Below are positions 1 through 7,631 of a DNA stretch of 18,822 nucleotides, piece after piece. Below the pieces are notes generated by a model. That model was not told where the DNA came from and ran no database searches. It was given only the letters and a program-made list of their open reading frames with translations. How positions within the stretch are numbered: the first letter of the stretch is position 1; the number at the start of each line of letters is the position of its first letter. Position numbers and translations under genes: made by a program. The DNA comes from Actinomycetota bacterium. GTDB taxonomy: Bacteria > Actinomycetota > Actinomycetes > S36-B12 > UBA5976. The stretch lies in assembly GCA_009704345.1 (NCBI GenBank), contig WLEH01000002.1:1-18822 (forward strand). Direction: 5' to 3'.

Positions 1-66
1 CTCAACCACAATAAACAATTTAGATCAATTGTCTGTTGGTTTTCCACAATGTAGTTAGGACTTTTT

Positions 67-141
67 TGGAGCCCCCCGTCAGGATTGAACTGACGACCTT
101 CCGCTTACAAGGCGGATGCTCTACCACTGAGCTAGGGAGGC
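67..141 (-). tRNA. tRNA-Thr (anticodon UGU)
   Basis: Read on the minus strand, the segment folds as a complete cloverleaf. The seven-base acceptor arm is GCCTCCC with GGGGGGC, containing one G-U pair. The anticodon stem is TCCGC/GCGGA around the seven-base loop CTTGTAA, which places anticodon TGT (plus-strand bases 107–109, ACA). The T arm contains GTTCAATCC. The acceptor arm is followed by T and then CCA, so the 3' CCA end is encoded. The 5' end abuts the region upstream of the divergent DUF4032 gene. Confidence 0.95.
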
Positions 142-177
142 ATGCTTTTTGATCAGCAAGGCGGAATACTAGCCACT

Positions 178-1440
178 ATGAAACAGCAACTCACAGCCAC
201 CGTGGTCGATCCAGATCTGCTGTTTCTGCCCTGGGAAATTCCGCTGGAACAGTGGGATGAAGAGACGGTTGCCCCGATCGCAAGAGGTATTTCGCGGCAC
301 ATCGTCCGATTTGTAAAAGTAAATAACGCAATTTATGCAGTAAAAGAAACCGTAGATGAATTCGCATTGCGCGAGTACCAGATGCTCACCAACTTGCAAG
401 AACTTGATGTGCCATGTGTTGAACCAGCGGGAGTAGTGCAAGGTCGAACTGACAAAGAAGGAAATCCGCTTGGTGCTGCACTGCTAACTAAGCACTTAAC
501 CTTTTCACTTCCCTACCGAGCACTATTTTCAACCACACTACGACCACAAGTAGCAGAAAAATTCCTTGATGCTCTTGCCCTGCTTTTAGTTCGACTGCAC
601 CTAAATGGATTCCTATGGGGCGATTGCTCACTTTCAAATACCCTGTTTAGAAGAGATGCGGGATCATTTGCAGCTTATCTGGTTGATGCTGAAACTGGTG
701 AATTGCATAACAAACTAACTGATGGCCAGCGAACGCATGATATCGAAAATGCCCGAATCAATATTGCCGGCGAATTGTTAGATTTGGAAGCTGGTGGCTT
801 ACTTCATCCATCAATGGATCCAGTCGAAACGGCAAACTCAATTATCAGCAAATACCAATCACTCTGGCAAGAGGTGACTGAACCAGTTGTGGTAACTCCG
901 GGTGAAAGATTCAAGTTGTACAACCGAATTACCAGATTAAATGAACTTGGCTTTGACGTTACTGAAATCAAAGCAGAATCAAGTGATGGTCAGGTTTATA
1001 TGCGACCGGTGGTGCTTGAACCTAACTTCTATGCCCAAAAACTTGCTGCCTTAACTGGGCTTACCGTTGAAGAGCAGCAGGGCCGGGCATTGATGAAGGA
1101 TCTGGAAGATTTCCGCAGCAAGCACAATATTTCAGTTGAGAATACAAACATCGCAGCACATCGCTGGGTAAGCGAAAGGTTTAATCAAGTTGTTGCAAAA
1201 GCCCCGGCTGAAATGCGAGCGAAATTCACACCAGCTCAGCTCTATTATGAAATTTTGCAATATCGATGGAAAATTTCCGAAGAATCAGGTCAAGATATAG
1301 GAATTAGGCCAGCAGCAGATGAGTACATTGAGAAAGTATTAGGTAGTAAACCAGATGAACAAGCAATCATTGGAACTAATGAACCTGATGATGGTTCAGA
1401 AATTGAAAACACTGCTGCAATTCGAATTATTGCGGATTAA
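178..1440 (+). CDS. DUF4032 family protein with kinase-like fold (LPS/Kdo kinase-like)
   Basis: This 420-residue protein matches the actinobacterial DUF4032 family, whose N-terminal half resembles lipopolysaccharide/Kdo kinases. Visible support is the opening segment with LLFLPWEIPLEQW, and a kinase-like catalytic loop with LWGDCSLSNTLF followed about 15 residues later by LVDAETGEL, which resembles the catalytic and metal-binding aspartates of small-molecule kinases. The C-terminal half (from about residue 200) is alpha-helical, acidic at the end, and has no recognised function. An upstream in-frame ATG at 142 touches the tRNA end, so the ATG at 178, which gives the usual family N-terminus, is preferred. 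The 3' end overlaps the convergent rlmB gene by 4 bases. The biochemical substrate is unknown. Confidence 0.8.
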   Translation: MKQQLTATVVDPDLLFLPWEIPLEQWDEETVAPIARGISRHIVRFVKVNNAIYAVKETVDEFALREYQMLTNLQELDVPCVEPAGVVQGRTDKEGNPLGAALLTKHLTFSLPYRALFSTTLRPQVAEKFLDALALLLVRLHLNGFLWGDCSLSNTLFRRDAGSFAAYLVDAETGELHNKLTDGQRTHDIENARINIAGELLDLEAGGLLHPSMDPVETANSIISKYQSLWQEVTEPVVVTPGERFKLYNRITRLNELGFDVTEIKAESSDGQVYMRPVVLEPNFYAQKLAALTGLTVEEQQGRALMKDLEDFRSKHNISVENTNIAAHRWVSERFNQVVAKAPAEMRAKFTPAQLYYEILQYRWKISEESGQDIGIRPAADEYIEKVLGSKPDEQAIIGTNEPDDGSEIENTAAIRIIAD

Positions 1441-2354
1441 GCCCTCTTGATTCGATTCATCTCATAGAGCGCAATAGATGCCGCAACGGATACATTTAGC
1501 GATTCAACTGATTTGCTAATTGGAATGCGCACCAAGAAATCGCACTGTTCTGAAATCAACCGGGAGAGACCTTCTCCTTCAGCACCAACTACTAAAACTA
1601 AATCAGCATCTAATTGGTCTCTACTGAGCGAATCAAGTTCAAGTTTGCTATCACCAGTAAGCCCAATAACCAATGCGCCAGCATCTTGATATGCCTTAAG
1701 CTGCCGAGTTAAATTTGTGACTTGCGCTACTTTGATTCGCGCTAGTGCGCCAGCTGAAGTTTTCCAAGCAGCTGCCGTAACACCAACACCGCGACGCTCA
1801 CCAACCACAATGCCAGCTGCACCAAATGCCGCAGCAGATCGAGCGATGGCACCTAAATTTCGCGGATCAGTTATTGAATCCAAAACAACTATCGGTCCAT
1901 TACCAAGAAAACTTTTTGCATCCGCATATTCATATGGTGCAACCTTCAACACAATTCCTTGATGCGCACCATCGGCTGTCATGCGATCTAAATCAGTTCG
2001 ATTGCCCATAAGCATTTCAATGCCCTGAGCTTTGGCAAGCGCAATACATTCTTGAATTCTCGGATCTGAATCCATCCGCTCCGCCATGATCAACGCAGTT
2101 GCTGGAACTTTCTCCCGAAGTACTTCAACCACTGAATTGCGACCAAAAACTAAATCTTTACTGCTACTACTTCTAGGGGTGGCGCGAGTAGTTTTAGTTC
2201 GTTTCTTTGCCCCTGGTGCTTGATAGGCCTTGTGATTCTTGCGATCTTTAGCTTTTGGGGTAGCGCCTTTTCCCTTTAATCGATCACGATTCTTTCCACC
2301 GGTGCCAGGGCGAGCTTTTCCAGTTCGCTTTGCGGTTAGTTTTGGTTTAGCCAT
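1437..2354 (-). CDS. rlmB: 23S rRNA (guanosine-2'-O)-methyltransferase RlmB-type (SpoU/TrmH family)
   Basis: A SPOUT-fold RNA 2'-O-ribose methyltransferase using S-adenosylmethionine. The first 65 or so residues are very rich in Lys, Arg and Gly (an RNA-binding tail common in actinobacterial members). Then come the substrate-binding domain (VFGRNSVVEVLREKVPA) and the catalytic SpoU motifs: NLGAIARSAAAFGAAG (motif 1), LVVGAEGEGLSRL (motif 2) and IPISKSVESLNVSVAAS (motif 3), the knot that binds the cofactor. The start chosen (ATG at 2354) overlaps the cysS stop as TAATG, with GGAG 11 bases upstream; an in-frame ATG 18 bases further up is possible. It lies directly after cysS in an operon, as in mycobacteria. 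RlmB is the likeliest name, but other TrmH paralogues share these motifs. Confidence 0.88.
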   Translation of the reverse strand: MAKPKLTAKRTGKARPGTGGKNRDRLKGKGATPKAKDRKNHKAYQAPGAKKRTKTTRATPRSSSSKDLVFGRNSVVEVLREKVPATALIMAERMDSDPRIQECIALAKAQGIEMLMGNRTDLDRMTADGAHQGIVLKVAPYEYADAKSFLGNGPIVVLDSITDPRNLGAIARSAAAFGAAGIVVGERRGVGVTAAAWKTSAGALARIKVAQVTNLTRQLKAYQDAGALVIGLTGDSKLELDSLSRDQLDADLVLVVGAEGEGLSRLISEQCDFLVRIPISKSVESLNVSVAASIALYEMNRIKRA

Positions 2355-3712
2355 TAGCGCGTAATACTCCATCTGACCCCAGTTGCGGTGTCTTCGATTG
2401 TTAAACCTGCAGCAATAAGTTTGTCACGCAGGGCGTCCGCAGTTGCGAAATCTTTTCGAGCACGTGCTGCTTCTCGTTCAGTTAATAATGCCTGCACTAA
2501 TCCATCAATTATTTGATGGGTATTTTCAGTCGCAATTGCTCCTTGACTCAATCCCAAAACATTCAACATTTCAATTACTTCAGTTAATGCAAGTCTTAAT
2601 GAATCAAGATCATTTTCAGCTAATGCTGTATTGCCACGACGAACCGTTTCATACAGCACACCTAGCGCAATTGGTAGATTTAAATCATCATCCATTGCGG
2701 TAATAAAATCTTTTGGCAGTGAACCATCTGATACCTCAATTAATTCCTGCCCGCGAGAGACAAAACTAGTGATTCGATTAAATCCAGTTGCAGCTTCAGT
2801 AAGTGCGGCCGGCGAGTATTCCAACATAGATCGATAGTGTGCACTTAGAAGGTAATACCTCAGCTCCATGCCACTTACTAACTTAAGTACTTCCTGCACC
2901 TGCAGCGAATTGCCAAGCGATTTACTCATCTTCTCGCCTGATTGTGTTACCCAGGCTGAATGTAACCAACGCTGCGCAAAGTTATCTCCTGCTGCTTTAG
3001 ATTGAGCAATTTCATTTTCATGGTGTGGGAACGCTAGATCTAATCCACCACCATGGATGTCAAACTTCTTGCCCAGGTAAAACCTTGCCATCGCGGAGCA
3101 TTCGATATGCCATCCCGGTCTTCCTTCACCCCAAGGCGTGGGCCAGGTTGGCTGATCTTCAACTTTTTTCCAGAGCGCAAAGTCATGTTTGAAATGCTTG
3201 TTGCGCTCGGCGCTATCTTCACTCACCATTAATTGATCGAGTTTTTGATTGCTCAATTCGCCGTAAGCTGCATATTTGTCCACGGCAAAATAAACATCAC
3301 CATCAATTTCATATGCCATATCTCGATCAATCAAATCTTGAATCAGTTCCACCATTTGCGTAATGTGTCCAGTTGCTCGTGGCTCCACACTTGGTGGCAA
3401 TATGCCCAGCGCGTTGTAGGCATTAGTGAATTCTCGTTCATAGTGTGCTGCTACTTCAAACCAGGGACGATTCTCATGCACTGCAGTGTGCAAAATTTTG
3501 TCATCAATATCAGTTACATTTCTGACAAACCGAACTTCAAATCCGTTATGGCTAAACCAGCGACGCAGTAGGTCAAACACAACTGCAGCGCGCATATGGC
3601 CAATATGTGGATTGCCTTGCACGGTAGCGCCGCAGACATACATTGATACTTTGCTTGCTTCGATTGGAATAAATTCTGAAACATCACGAGTGAGAGTGTT
3701 ATAAAGCTGCAT
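2354..3712 (-). CDS. cysS: Cysteinyl-tRNA synthetase
   Basis: A class I aminoacyl-tRNA synthetase that charges tRNA-Cys in the cytoplasm. The 452-residue protein is close to the usual length (about 460–470). The ATP-binding signature appears as CGATVQGNPHIGHMRA near residues 27–42 (HIGH), and the KMSKS loop as GEKMSKSLGN. Zinc ligands typical of CysRS are visible: Cys27, the Cys in WHIECSAMA, and the His pair in LAFPHHENE. The C-terminal anticodon-binding helices include the REAARARKDFATADALRDKL segment, characteristic of this enzyme. Stop/start overlaps (TAATG) on both sides tie it to ispF upstream and rlmB downstream, so translation is probably coupled. True CysS is favoured over its paralogue MshC by gene context and by the full C-terminal domain. 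Confidence 0.96.
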   Translation of the reverse strand: MQLYNTLTRDVSEFIPIEASKVSMYVCGATVQGNPHIGHMRAAVVFDLLRRWFSHNGFEVRFVRNVTDIDDKILHTAVHENRPWFEVAAHYEREFTNAYNALGILPPSVEPRATGHITQMVELIQDLIDRDMAYEIDGDVYFAVDKYAAYGELSNQKLDQLMVSEDSAERNKHFKHDFALWKKVEDQPTWPTPWGEGRPGWHIECSAMARFYLGKKFDIHGGGLDLAFPHHENEIAQSKAAGDNFAQRWLHSAWVTQSGEKMSKSLGNSLQVQEVLKLVSGMELRYYLLSAHYRSMLEYSPAALTEAATGFNRITSFVSRGQELIEVSDGSLPKDFITAMDDDLNLPIALGVLYETVRRGNTALAENDLDSLRLALTEVIEMLNVLGLSQGAIATENTHQIIDGLVQALLTEREAARARKDFATADALRDKLIAAGLTIEDTATGVRWSITR

Positions 3713-4176
3713 TACCTATAACTCACTAACGCTGAGGCAATTGCGGCAATTCCTTCACCGCGACCAGTAAAACCAAGTCCATCAGTGCTGGTTGCGGTTA
3801 AACTAACTTGCGCGCCAAGTGCGGCAGTTAGCGCTGCTTGCGCTTCTAATCTGCGAGTTGAAATTTTTGGTGACTGGCAAATAACTTGCACTGCCACATT
3901 CTCAATTTTGAATCCGGCATCAAAAACAAGTTTCGCTACTTGCTGCAATATTTGCGCACCAGTTATTGCTTCATTAGTTGGATCAGCAACCCCAAATATC
4001 GTGCCCAGATCACCCAATCCTGTTGCACTTAGTAAAGCTTCCGCTACGACATGAGCTGCGACATCACCATCAGAGTGACCGCTTAAGCCAGCATGATCGG
4101 GCCAATGCAGTCCAGCCAGCCAAAGCGGTCGGGACTGGTCTAAGGGATGGACGTCTAAAGAAATACCTGTTCGCAC
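3712..4176 (-). CDS. ispF: 2-C-methyl-D-erythritol 2,4-cyclodiphosphate synthase
   Basis: The fifth enzyme of the MEP isoprenoid pathway. It converts CDP-methylerythritol 2-phosphate to the cyclic diphosphate with loss of CMP. The 154-residue protein has the metal-binding D-x-H at residues 8–10 (GISLDVHPL), the GHSDGDVAAH motif supplying the third metal ligand, the DLGTIFGVAD segment, and the C-terminal TSTDGLGFTGRGEGIAA signature that lines the trimer interface. The start is GTG at 4176; no strong ribosome site is seen and the HPr stop lies only 9 bases upstream, so translation is probably coupled to HPr. In relatives the preceding gene is ispD. Here an HPr gene takes that place and the IspD-like genes lie more than 8 kb away. 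Confidence 0.95.
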   Translation of the reverse strand: MRTGISLDVHPLDQSRPLWLAGLHWPDHAGLSGHSDGDVAAHVVAEALLSATGLGDLGTIFGVADPTNEAITGAQILQQVAKLVFDAGFKIENVAVQVICQSPKISTRRLEAQAALTAALGAQVSLTATSTDGLGFTGRGEGIAAIASALVSYR

Positions 4177-4185
4177 AGGTGCAGG

Positions 4186-4461
4186 TTAGTGGGCCGGGTC
4201 AAGTAACAGTGCTTGCAGTTGGTCTGCGACAACAGTTTCATTCTCGCCCTCAACTACAACGCTCACGCTCTCGCCACATGCCACTCCCAATGACATTACC
4301 TGCAGAATGCTGGCACCATCTGCTGTCTTTATGGAACCGTCAGCTGCAGTTTTAGTCAGGTTTACCTTGCATCCAGAGGCAGCCACGGCTTGCACGAACA
4401 ACGCTGCTGGTCGAGCATGCAGACCAACCTCAGCGGCAACTACGGCTTCAAACTCGACCAT
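4186..4461 (-). CDS. ptsH: HPr phosphocarrier protein of the PTS
   Basis: A 91-residue HPr that carries phosphate from Enzyme I to the IIA components of sugar permeases. The active-site segment GLHARPAALFV contains the phosphorylated histidine, and DGASILQVMSLG contains the regulatory serine (Ser46 region) followed by the usual helix. The start ATG at 4461 is set by a strong ribosome site (GGGAGGA) 6 bases upstream and by the normal HPr length; upstream in-frame extensions lack family similarity. It is transcribed divergently from the E1-alpha gene across a 97-bp region with repeats, and it heads the minus-strand ispF–cysS–rlmB group. The adjacent glucitol-type PTS genes suggest it serves that permease. 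No Enzyme I gene is in the window. Confidence 0.93.
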   Translation of the reverse strand: MVEFEAVVAAEVGLHARPAALFVQAVAASGCKVNLTKTAADGSIKTADGASILQVMSLGVACGESVSVVVEGENETVVADQLQALLLDPAH

Positions 4462-4477
4462 CTTGGTCCTCCCAAAA

Positions 4478-4493
4478 ATATGTGTGGACATAT
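4478..4493. repeat. Palindrome in the HPr leader region
   Basis: Perfect 6-bp inverted repeat ATATGT / ACATAT with a 4-base centre (GTGG), lying 17 bases upstream of the HPr start codon. It could be an operator half of the divergent promoter region. It overlaps the putative −35 element of the opposite promoter. The function is inferred from position only. Confidence 0.4.
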
Positions 4494-4514
4494 CTAAGCG
4501 GTTCATGGCACAAT
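4485..4514 (+). promoter_or_regulatory. Candidate promoter of the acoA-led operon
   Basis: TGGACA (4485–4490) matches five of six −35 consensus bases. After 18 bases it is followed by CACAAT (4509–4514), a 4/6 match to the −10 consensus. Transcription would begin near 4521, inside the first of the tandem repeats, which suits repression at the start site. This is a pattern match only. Confidence 0.4.
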
Positions 4515-4548
4515 AGTCACTTCTGTGAGACAAATAGTCACAAATGTG
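4512..4548 (+). promoter_or_regulatory. Tandem operator-like repeats, 21 bp apart
   Basis: The pattern AATAGTCACnnnTGTG occurs at 4512–4527 and again at 4533–4548, an offset of exactly 21 bp (two helical turns). Each copy contains a short dyad: TCAC-N4-GTGA at 4517–4528, and CAC-N4-GTG in the second copy. The pair lies between the putative −10 and the ribosome site of the E1-alpha gene, and within the divergent HPr promoter region. Tandem, helically phased dyads are typical of repressor sites; the SorC-family regulator of the same operon is the obvious candidate ligand. Confidence 0.55.
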
Positions 4549-4558
4549 CAGGAGCAGC

Positions 4559-5569
4559 ATGACAACCATCACGCCATTAATCTCACCTGAAACTGGCTCG
4601 CTTGAATCGGATAAAGCGGCCGCCCTAGCTGCGCTGGAATCAATGCTGGCAATTAGATCATTTGAAGAAGCGGTTGATGGCTTGTTCGCTCGCGGCTTGA
4701 TGCATGGCACTATGCATTTATCAATCGGCCAGGAAGCCAGCGCAACTGGTATTTGTGCGGCACTAAAACCAACTGATTACATCACCAGCACGCATCGTGG
4801 CCATGGTCATTGCATTGCTAAAGGTGCTGATCTAACGCGCATGATGGCAGAGCTACTCGCAAAACAAACTGGTTATTGCCGAGGTCGTGGTGGCAGTATG
4901 CATATTGCTGATACTAAAACTCGAAACTTAGGTGCAAATGGAATTGTTGCCGGTGGCATTCCAATAGCGGCAGGTGCTGCGCTCGCGCAGAAAATGCGCG
5001 GCGAATCAAATGTGGTGGTTAGCTTCTTCGGTGACGGTGCTACAAATGAAGGGGCATTTCATGAAGCACTAAACCTTGCCGCAATCTGGGATCTGCCAGT
5101 TATTTTTGTTTGTGAAAATAACAAATATGGAATGTCTAATTCAACTGAGTTAAGTATGCGCGTGGAGAAAATTTCTGATCGAGCTCTTGCCTATGGCATG
5201 GTGGGAGTAACAGTTGATGGCAACGATGTAAATGAGGTTTATCAGGCAGCAGTTGCTGCCGTTGAGCGAGCACGAAGCGGCAACGGACCAACATTGATCG
5301 AATGTGAAACCTATCGCTGGAAGGGCCACTCCAAGAGTGATAAGAATTTGTATCGAACTAAAGAAGAAATTGATGAATGGAAAGCAAAAGATCCAATTGT
5401 GCGTTTCCAAGAAACAATTCTTACTTCCGGACTGGTAACGCAAACTGAAATTGAAGAATTAACTGCAAAGGTTCGAGAAGCAACCCGAGATGCCATCAAA
5501 GATGCCTCTGCAGCGCCAGATTCTGATCCGGCAGAGTTGCTAACCAGTGTGTTTCGTGAGGTGAAGTAA
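4559..5569 (+). CDS. acoA: Acetoin dehydrogenase-like E1 component, alpha subunit (thiamine diphosphate)
   Basis: Alpha chain of a heterotetrameric 2-oxoacid/acetoin dehydrogenase E1. It binds thiamine diphosphate and performs the C–C cleavage step. The 336-residue protein has THRGHGH at 78–84 and the ThDP/Mg motif GDG (158–160) with NN at 187–188. The GTMHLSIGQEA and GYCRGRGGSMHIAD segments, together with YRWKGHSKSDKNLYRTKEEI near the C-terminus, resemble acetoin dehydrogenase (AcoA) more than classical pyruvate or branched-chain E1. The start ATG at 4559 follows GGAG by 4 bases; an ATG 15 bases upstream lies inside the repeat region and is less likely. It overlaps the E1-beta gene by one base (TAATG). 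In this operon a methyl ketol such as DXP is a possible substrate. Pyruvate remains an alternative. Confidence 0.85.
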   Translation: MTTITPLISPETGSLESDKAAALAALESMLAIRSFEEAVDGLFARGLMHGTMHLSIGQEASATGICAALKPTDYITSTHRGHGHCIAKGADLTRMMAELLAKQTGYCRGRGGSMHIADTKTRNLGANGIVAGGIPIAAGAALAQKMRGESNVVVSFFGDGATNEGAFHEALNLAAIWDLPVIFVCENNKYGMSNSTELSMRVEKISDRALAYGMVGVTVDGNDVNEVYQAAVAAVERARSGNGPTLIECETYRWKGHSKSDKNLYRTKEEIDEWKAKDPIVRFQETILTSGLVTQTEIEELTAKVREATRDAIKDASAAPDSDPAELLTSVFREVK

Positions 5570-6558
5570 TGACTGATCGCATCATTACTTACTCCGAAGC
5601 AGTGAGAGAAGCAATTAGCCAAGCGATGGATGCTGATCCGAATGTCTTTATGCTTGGCGAAGATATTGGAATTTATGGCGGTGCATTTGGTGTCTCTGGT
5701 GATCTTTATCACCGCTATGGCGCTGAACGAATCCGCGATACCCCAATTTCTGAATTAGGAATTGTTGGCGCTGCAGTTGGTGCCGCGCTGGTTGGTATGC
5801 GACCAATTGTTGAAATTCAATTCTCTGATTTCACCGCACAGGCTATGGATCAGATTGTTAATCAAGCCGCCAAAATTCACTTCATGCTAGGTGGTGAGTT
5901 ATCCGTGCCGATGGTGTTGCGTGCGCCAAGCGGATCTGGCACTGGTGCTGCTGCCCAGCATTCGCAGAGTTTAGAAACATGGTTTGCTCATATTCCAGGA
6001 CTAAAAGTTGTACTGCCAAGCAATGCCCGGGATGCTAAGGGTTTATTACTAGCTGCAATTGATGATCCAAATCCAGTTATTGTGCTGGAACATAAGTTGC
6101 TTTATAAGACTTCTGGACCAGTTCCAGCAGAACCATACCGCACTCCAATTGGTGTTGCTGATTTAGTGCGCGAAGGAAAAGATCTAGTAATTGTGGCAAC
6201 TGGCGTGATGGTTTCTAGATCAGTTGCAGCAGCTGAGCAACTATCAGCACAAGGTATAGAAGCTACCGTCATCGATCCGCGCACATTATCGCCGCTAGAT
6301 ATGACCTTAATTAATGATGCTATTGCCGCAACTGGTCGGGTGATGTTGGTGCAAGAAGCGCCAAAGCATGTTGGCTTTATGGCAGAGGTTGCCGCTCGCA
6401 TCGCCGAAGGGCCGGCACTTTATTCGCTATTGGCACCAGTTAAGCGCCTATGTGGGATGGACATTCCAATTCCATACGCGCCACAGTTAGAAAAAGCAGC
6501 TGTACCGCAACTGGAAGACATTGTTGCTGGTGCGGTGCAATTAATGCGGGAGCCATAA
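5569..6558 (+). CDS. acoB: Acetoin dehydrogenase-like E1 component, beta subunit
   Basis: Beta chain partner of the preceding gene; it completes the thiamine diphosphate site and docks E1 to E2. The 329-residue length is typical. Visible family segments are VFMLGEDIGIYGGAFGVS with the catalytic Glu region, RIRDTPISELGIVGAAVGAA, IQFSDFTAQAMDQIVNQAAK, GAAAQHSQSLETWFAHIPGL (with the histidine pair region) and the C-terminal transketolase domain ending around PIPYAPQLEKAAVPQ. The start ATG overlaps the alpha-subunit stop and the stop overlaps the E2 start (both TAATG), indicating coupled translation. No dihydrolipoamide dehydrogenase (E3) follows, so the complex must share an E3 encoded elsewhere. 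Confidence 0.87.
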   Translation: MTDRIITYSEAVREAISQAMDADPNVFMLGEDIGIYGGAFGVSGDLYHRYGAERIRDTPISELGIVGAAVGAALVGMRPIVEIQFSDFTAQAMDQIVNQAAKIHFMLGGELSVPMVLRAPSGSGTGAAAQHSQSLETWFAHIPGLKVVLPSNARDAKGLLLAAIDDPNPVIVLEHKLLYKTSGPVPAEPYRTPIGVADLVREGKDLVIVATGVMVSRSVAAAEQLSAQGIEATVIDPRTLSPLDMTLINDAIAATGRVMLVQEAPKHVGFMAEVAARIAEGPALYSLLAPVKRLCGMDIPIPYAPQLEKAAVPQLEDIVAGAVQLMREP

Positions 6559-7631
6559 TGCCTCAGTCCCCAATCGTGATGCCCAAGATGTCAATGACAA
6601 TGACTGAGGGTGAGTTAATCAATTACACCGTAACCGTTGGTCAAGAAGTATCCGCTGGAGATGTGGTGGCACATGTGGCAACTGACAAAGTAGATATGGA
6701 GGTTGAAGCCGATACTTCTGGCAAAGTTATTGAATTGTGTGCAACCCCTAATCAAATGATTAATGTCGGTGAGCCAATTATCATTTTGGAAACTGAAGGC
6801 GAAGATCTATTAGCTGGTTTATTTGATGCGCCAGCAGCTGTAGTTGAAACTCAGAGTGAGCAAGTTGAAGTTGTCGTAGCAGCGCCAGTAGTAGCAACTG
6901 AAACCAAATCCGTATTAGCAATGCCTGGTGCTCGAGCAAAAGCAGCCGAGCTTGGTGTTGATTTAGCGAAAGTGACACCAGCAAGTCCAAGTGGCGTAAT
7001 TCAAGTAACTGATCTCAAGGTTTCGGTTGATCCTGATCGTCGAGCTAAGGCGAGAACCCAAATTGCGAAAGTGACTATGGCTTCAGCACAGATTCCGCAA
7101 TTTACCGTGCTGCGCACAATTTCCATTGATCATAAGTTTGGCAAAACTGCAGCTAAGCGCGCCGCAACCTTGCTAAGGGCATGGCAACACACTTTGAGCG
7201 CAATGCCCCATTTACATGTGTTCTGGGAAAACGATGCTGCAACGCAACTAATAGATGTAAAAGTAGCAGTTGCCATTGAAGCGCCATACGGCTTTGTTAC
7301 GCCAGTTATTTCAGTGCCAAAAAATCCAGTTGGTGATTGGGATGATGCAGTAACTCAGATCGTAGAACAAGCCATGATTGGCAAAATTTTAGTAGCAAAT
7401 TTGTCTGGTGCAACTACTTCAATCACAGATCTTGGTGATTACGACATCTTGCAGGCAAACGTAATGCTAATTGCACCGCAAGCAACAGCATTATCAATTG
7501 GCAGCATCAAGAAAACTGATAACGGATTAGAACTTATTGCAGGATTAACTATGGATCATCGTGTTGGCGATCCAGGTGATGCTGCTAAAGCTTTAGTTCA
7601 ATTTGAAAAGTCAATAAACGAGGTGATCTAG
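6558..7631 (+). CDS. acoC: Dihydrolipoamide acyltransferase (E2) of the acetoin dehydrogenase-like complex
   Basis: Transfers the two-carbon acyl group made by E1 from the lipoyl arm to coenzyme A. This is a short E2 of 357 residues from the ATG at 6558, with domains in the usual order. A lipoyl domain (1–78) carries Lys44 in ATDKVDMEVEA as the lipoylation site. A peripheral subunit-binding domain lies around residues 120–155 (MPGARAKAAELGVDLAKV). The catalytic domain ends with DHRVGDPGDAA, where the active-site His and Asp of the HRxxDG motif are kept but the glycine is proline. The linkers are short and contain Val, Ala and Glu. The upstream extension of the reading frame lies inside the E1-beta gene and is rejected. 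It is followed directly by the SorC regulator. Confidence 0.85.
   Translation: MPQSPIVMPKMSMTMTEGELINYTVTVGQEVSAGDVVAHVATDKVDMEVEADTSGKVIELCATPNQMINVGEPIIILETEGEDLLAGLFDAPAAVVETQSEQVEVVVAAPVVATETKSVLAMPGARAKAAELGVDLAKVTPASPSGVIQVTDLKVSVDPDRRAKARTQIAKVTMASAQIPQFTVLRTISIDHKFGKTAAKRAATLLRAWQHTLSAMPHLHVFWENDAATQLIDVKVAVAIEAPYGFVTPVISVPKNPVGDWDDAVTQIVEQAMIGKILVANLSGATTSITDLGDYDILQANVMLIAPQATALSIGSIKKTDNGLELIAGLTMDHRVGDPGDAAKALVQFEKSINEVI

Noticed and set aside
1..66. Gene or terminator at the left edge downstream of tRNA-Thr
   Set aside because: No open frame, hairpin with T tract or known motif could be supported in these AT-rich 66 bases.
3233..3571. 112-residue plus-strand frame antisense to cysS
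   Set aside because: It is a shadow of the conserved cysS reading frame with no ribosome site and low-complexity composition.
4512..4548. CRISPR-like or transposon-end repeat
   Set aside because: Only two short imperfect copies with 5-base separation, no array and no transposase; an operator pair explains them better.
4462..4710. 83-residue N-terminal extension of HPr
   Set aside because: It runs through the divergent promoter region and the start of the E1-alpha gene. The strong GGGAGGA site and normal HPr length set the start at 4461.
6450..6557. N-terminal extension of the E2 reading frame by 36 residues
   Set aside because: It lies wholly inside the E1-beta gene in another frame, lacks family similarity, and the ATG at 6558 gives a canonical lipoyl-domain start.
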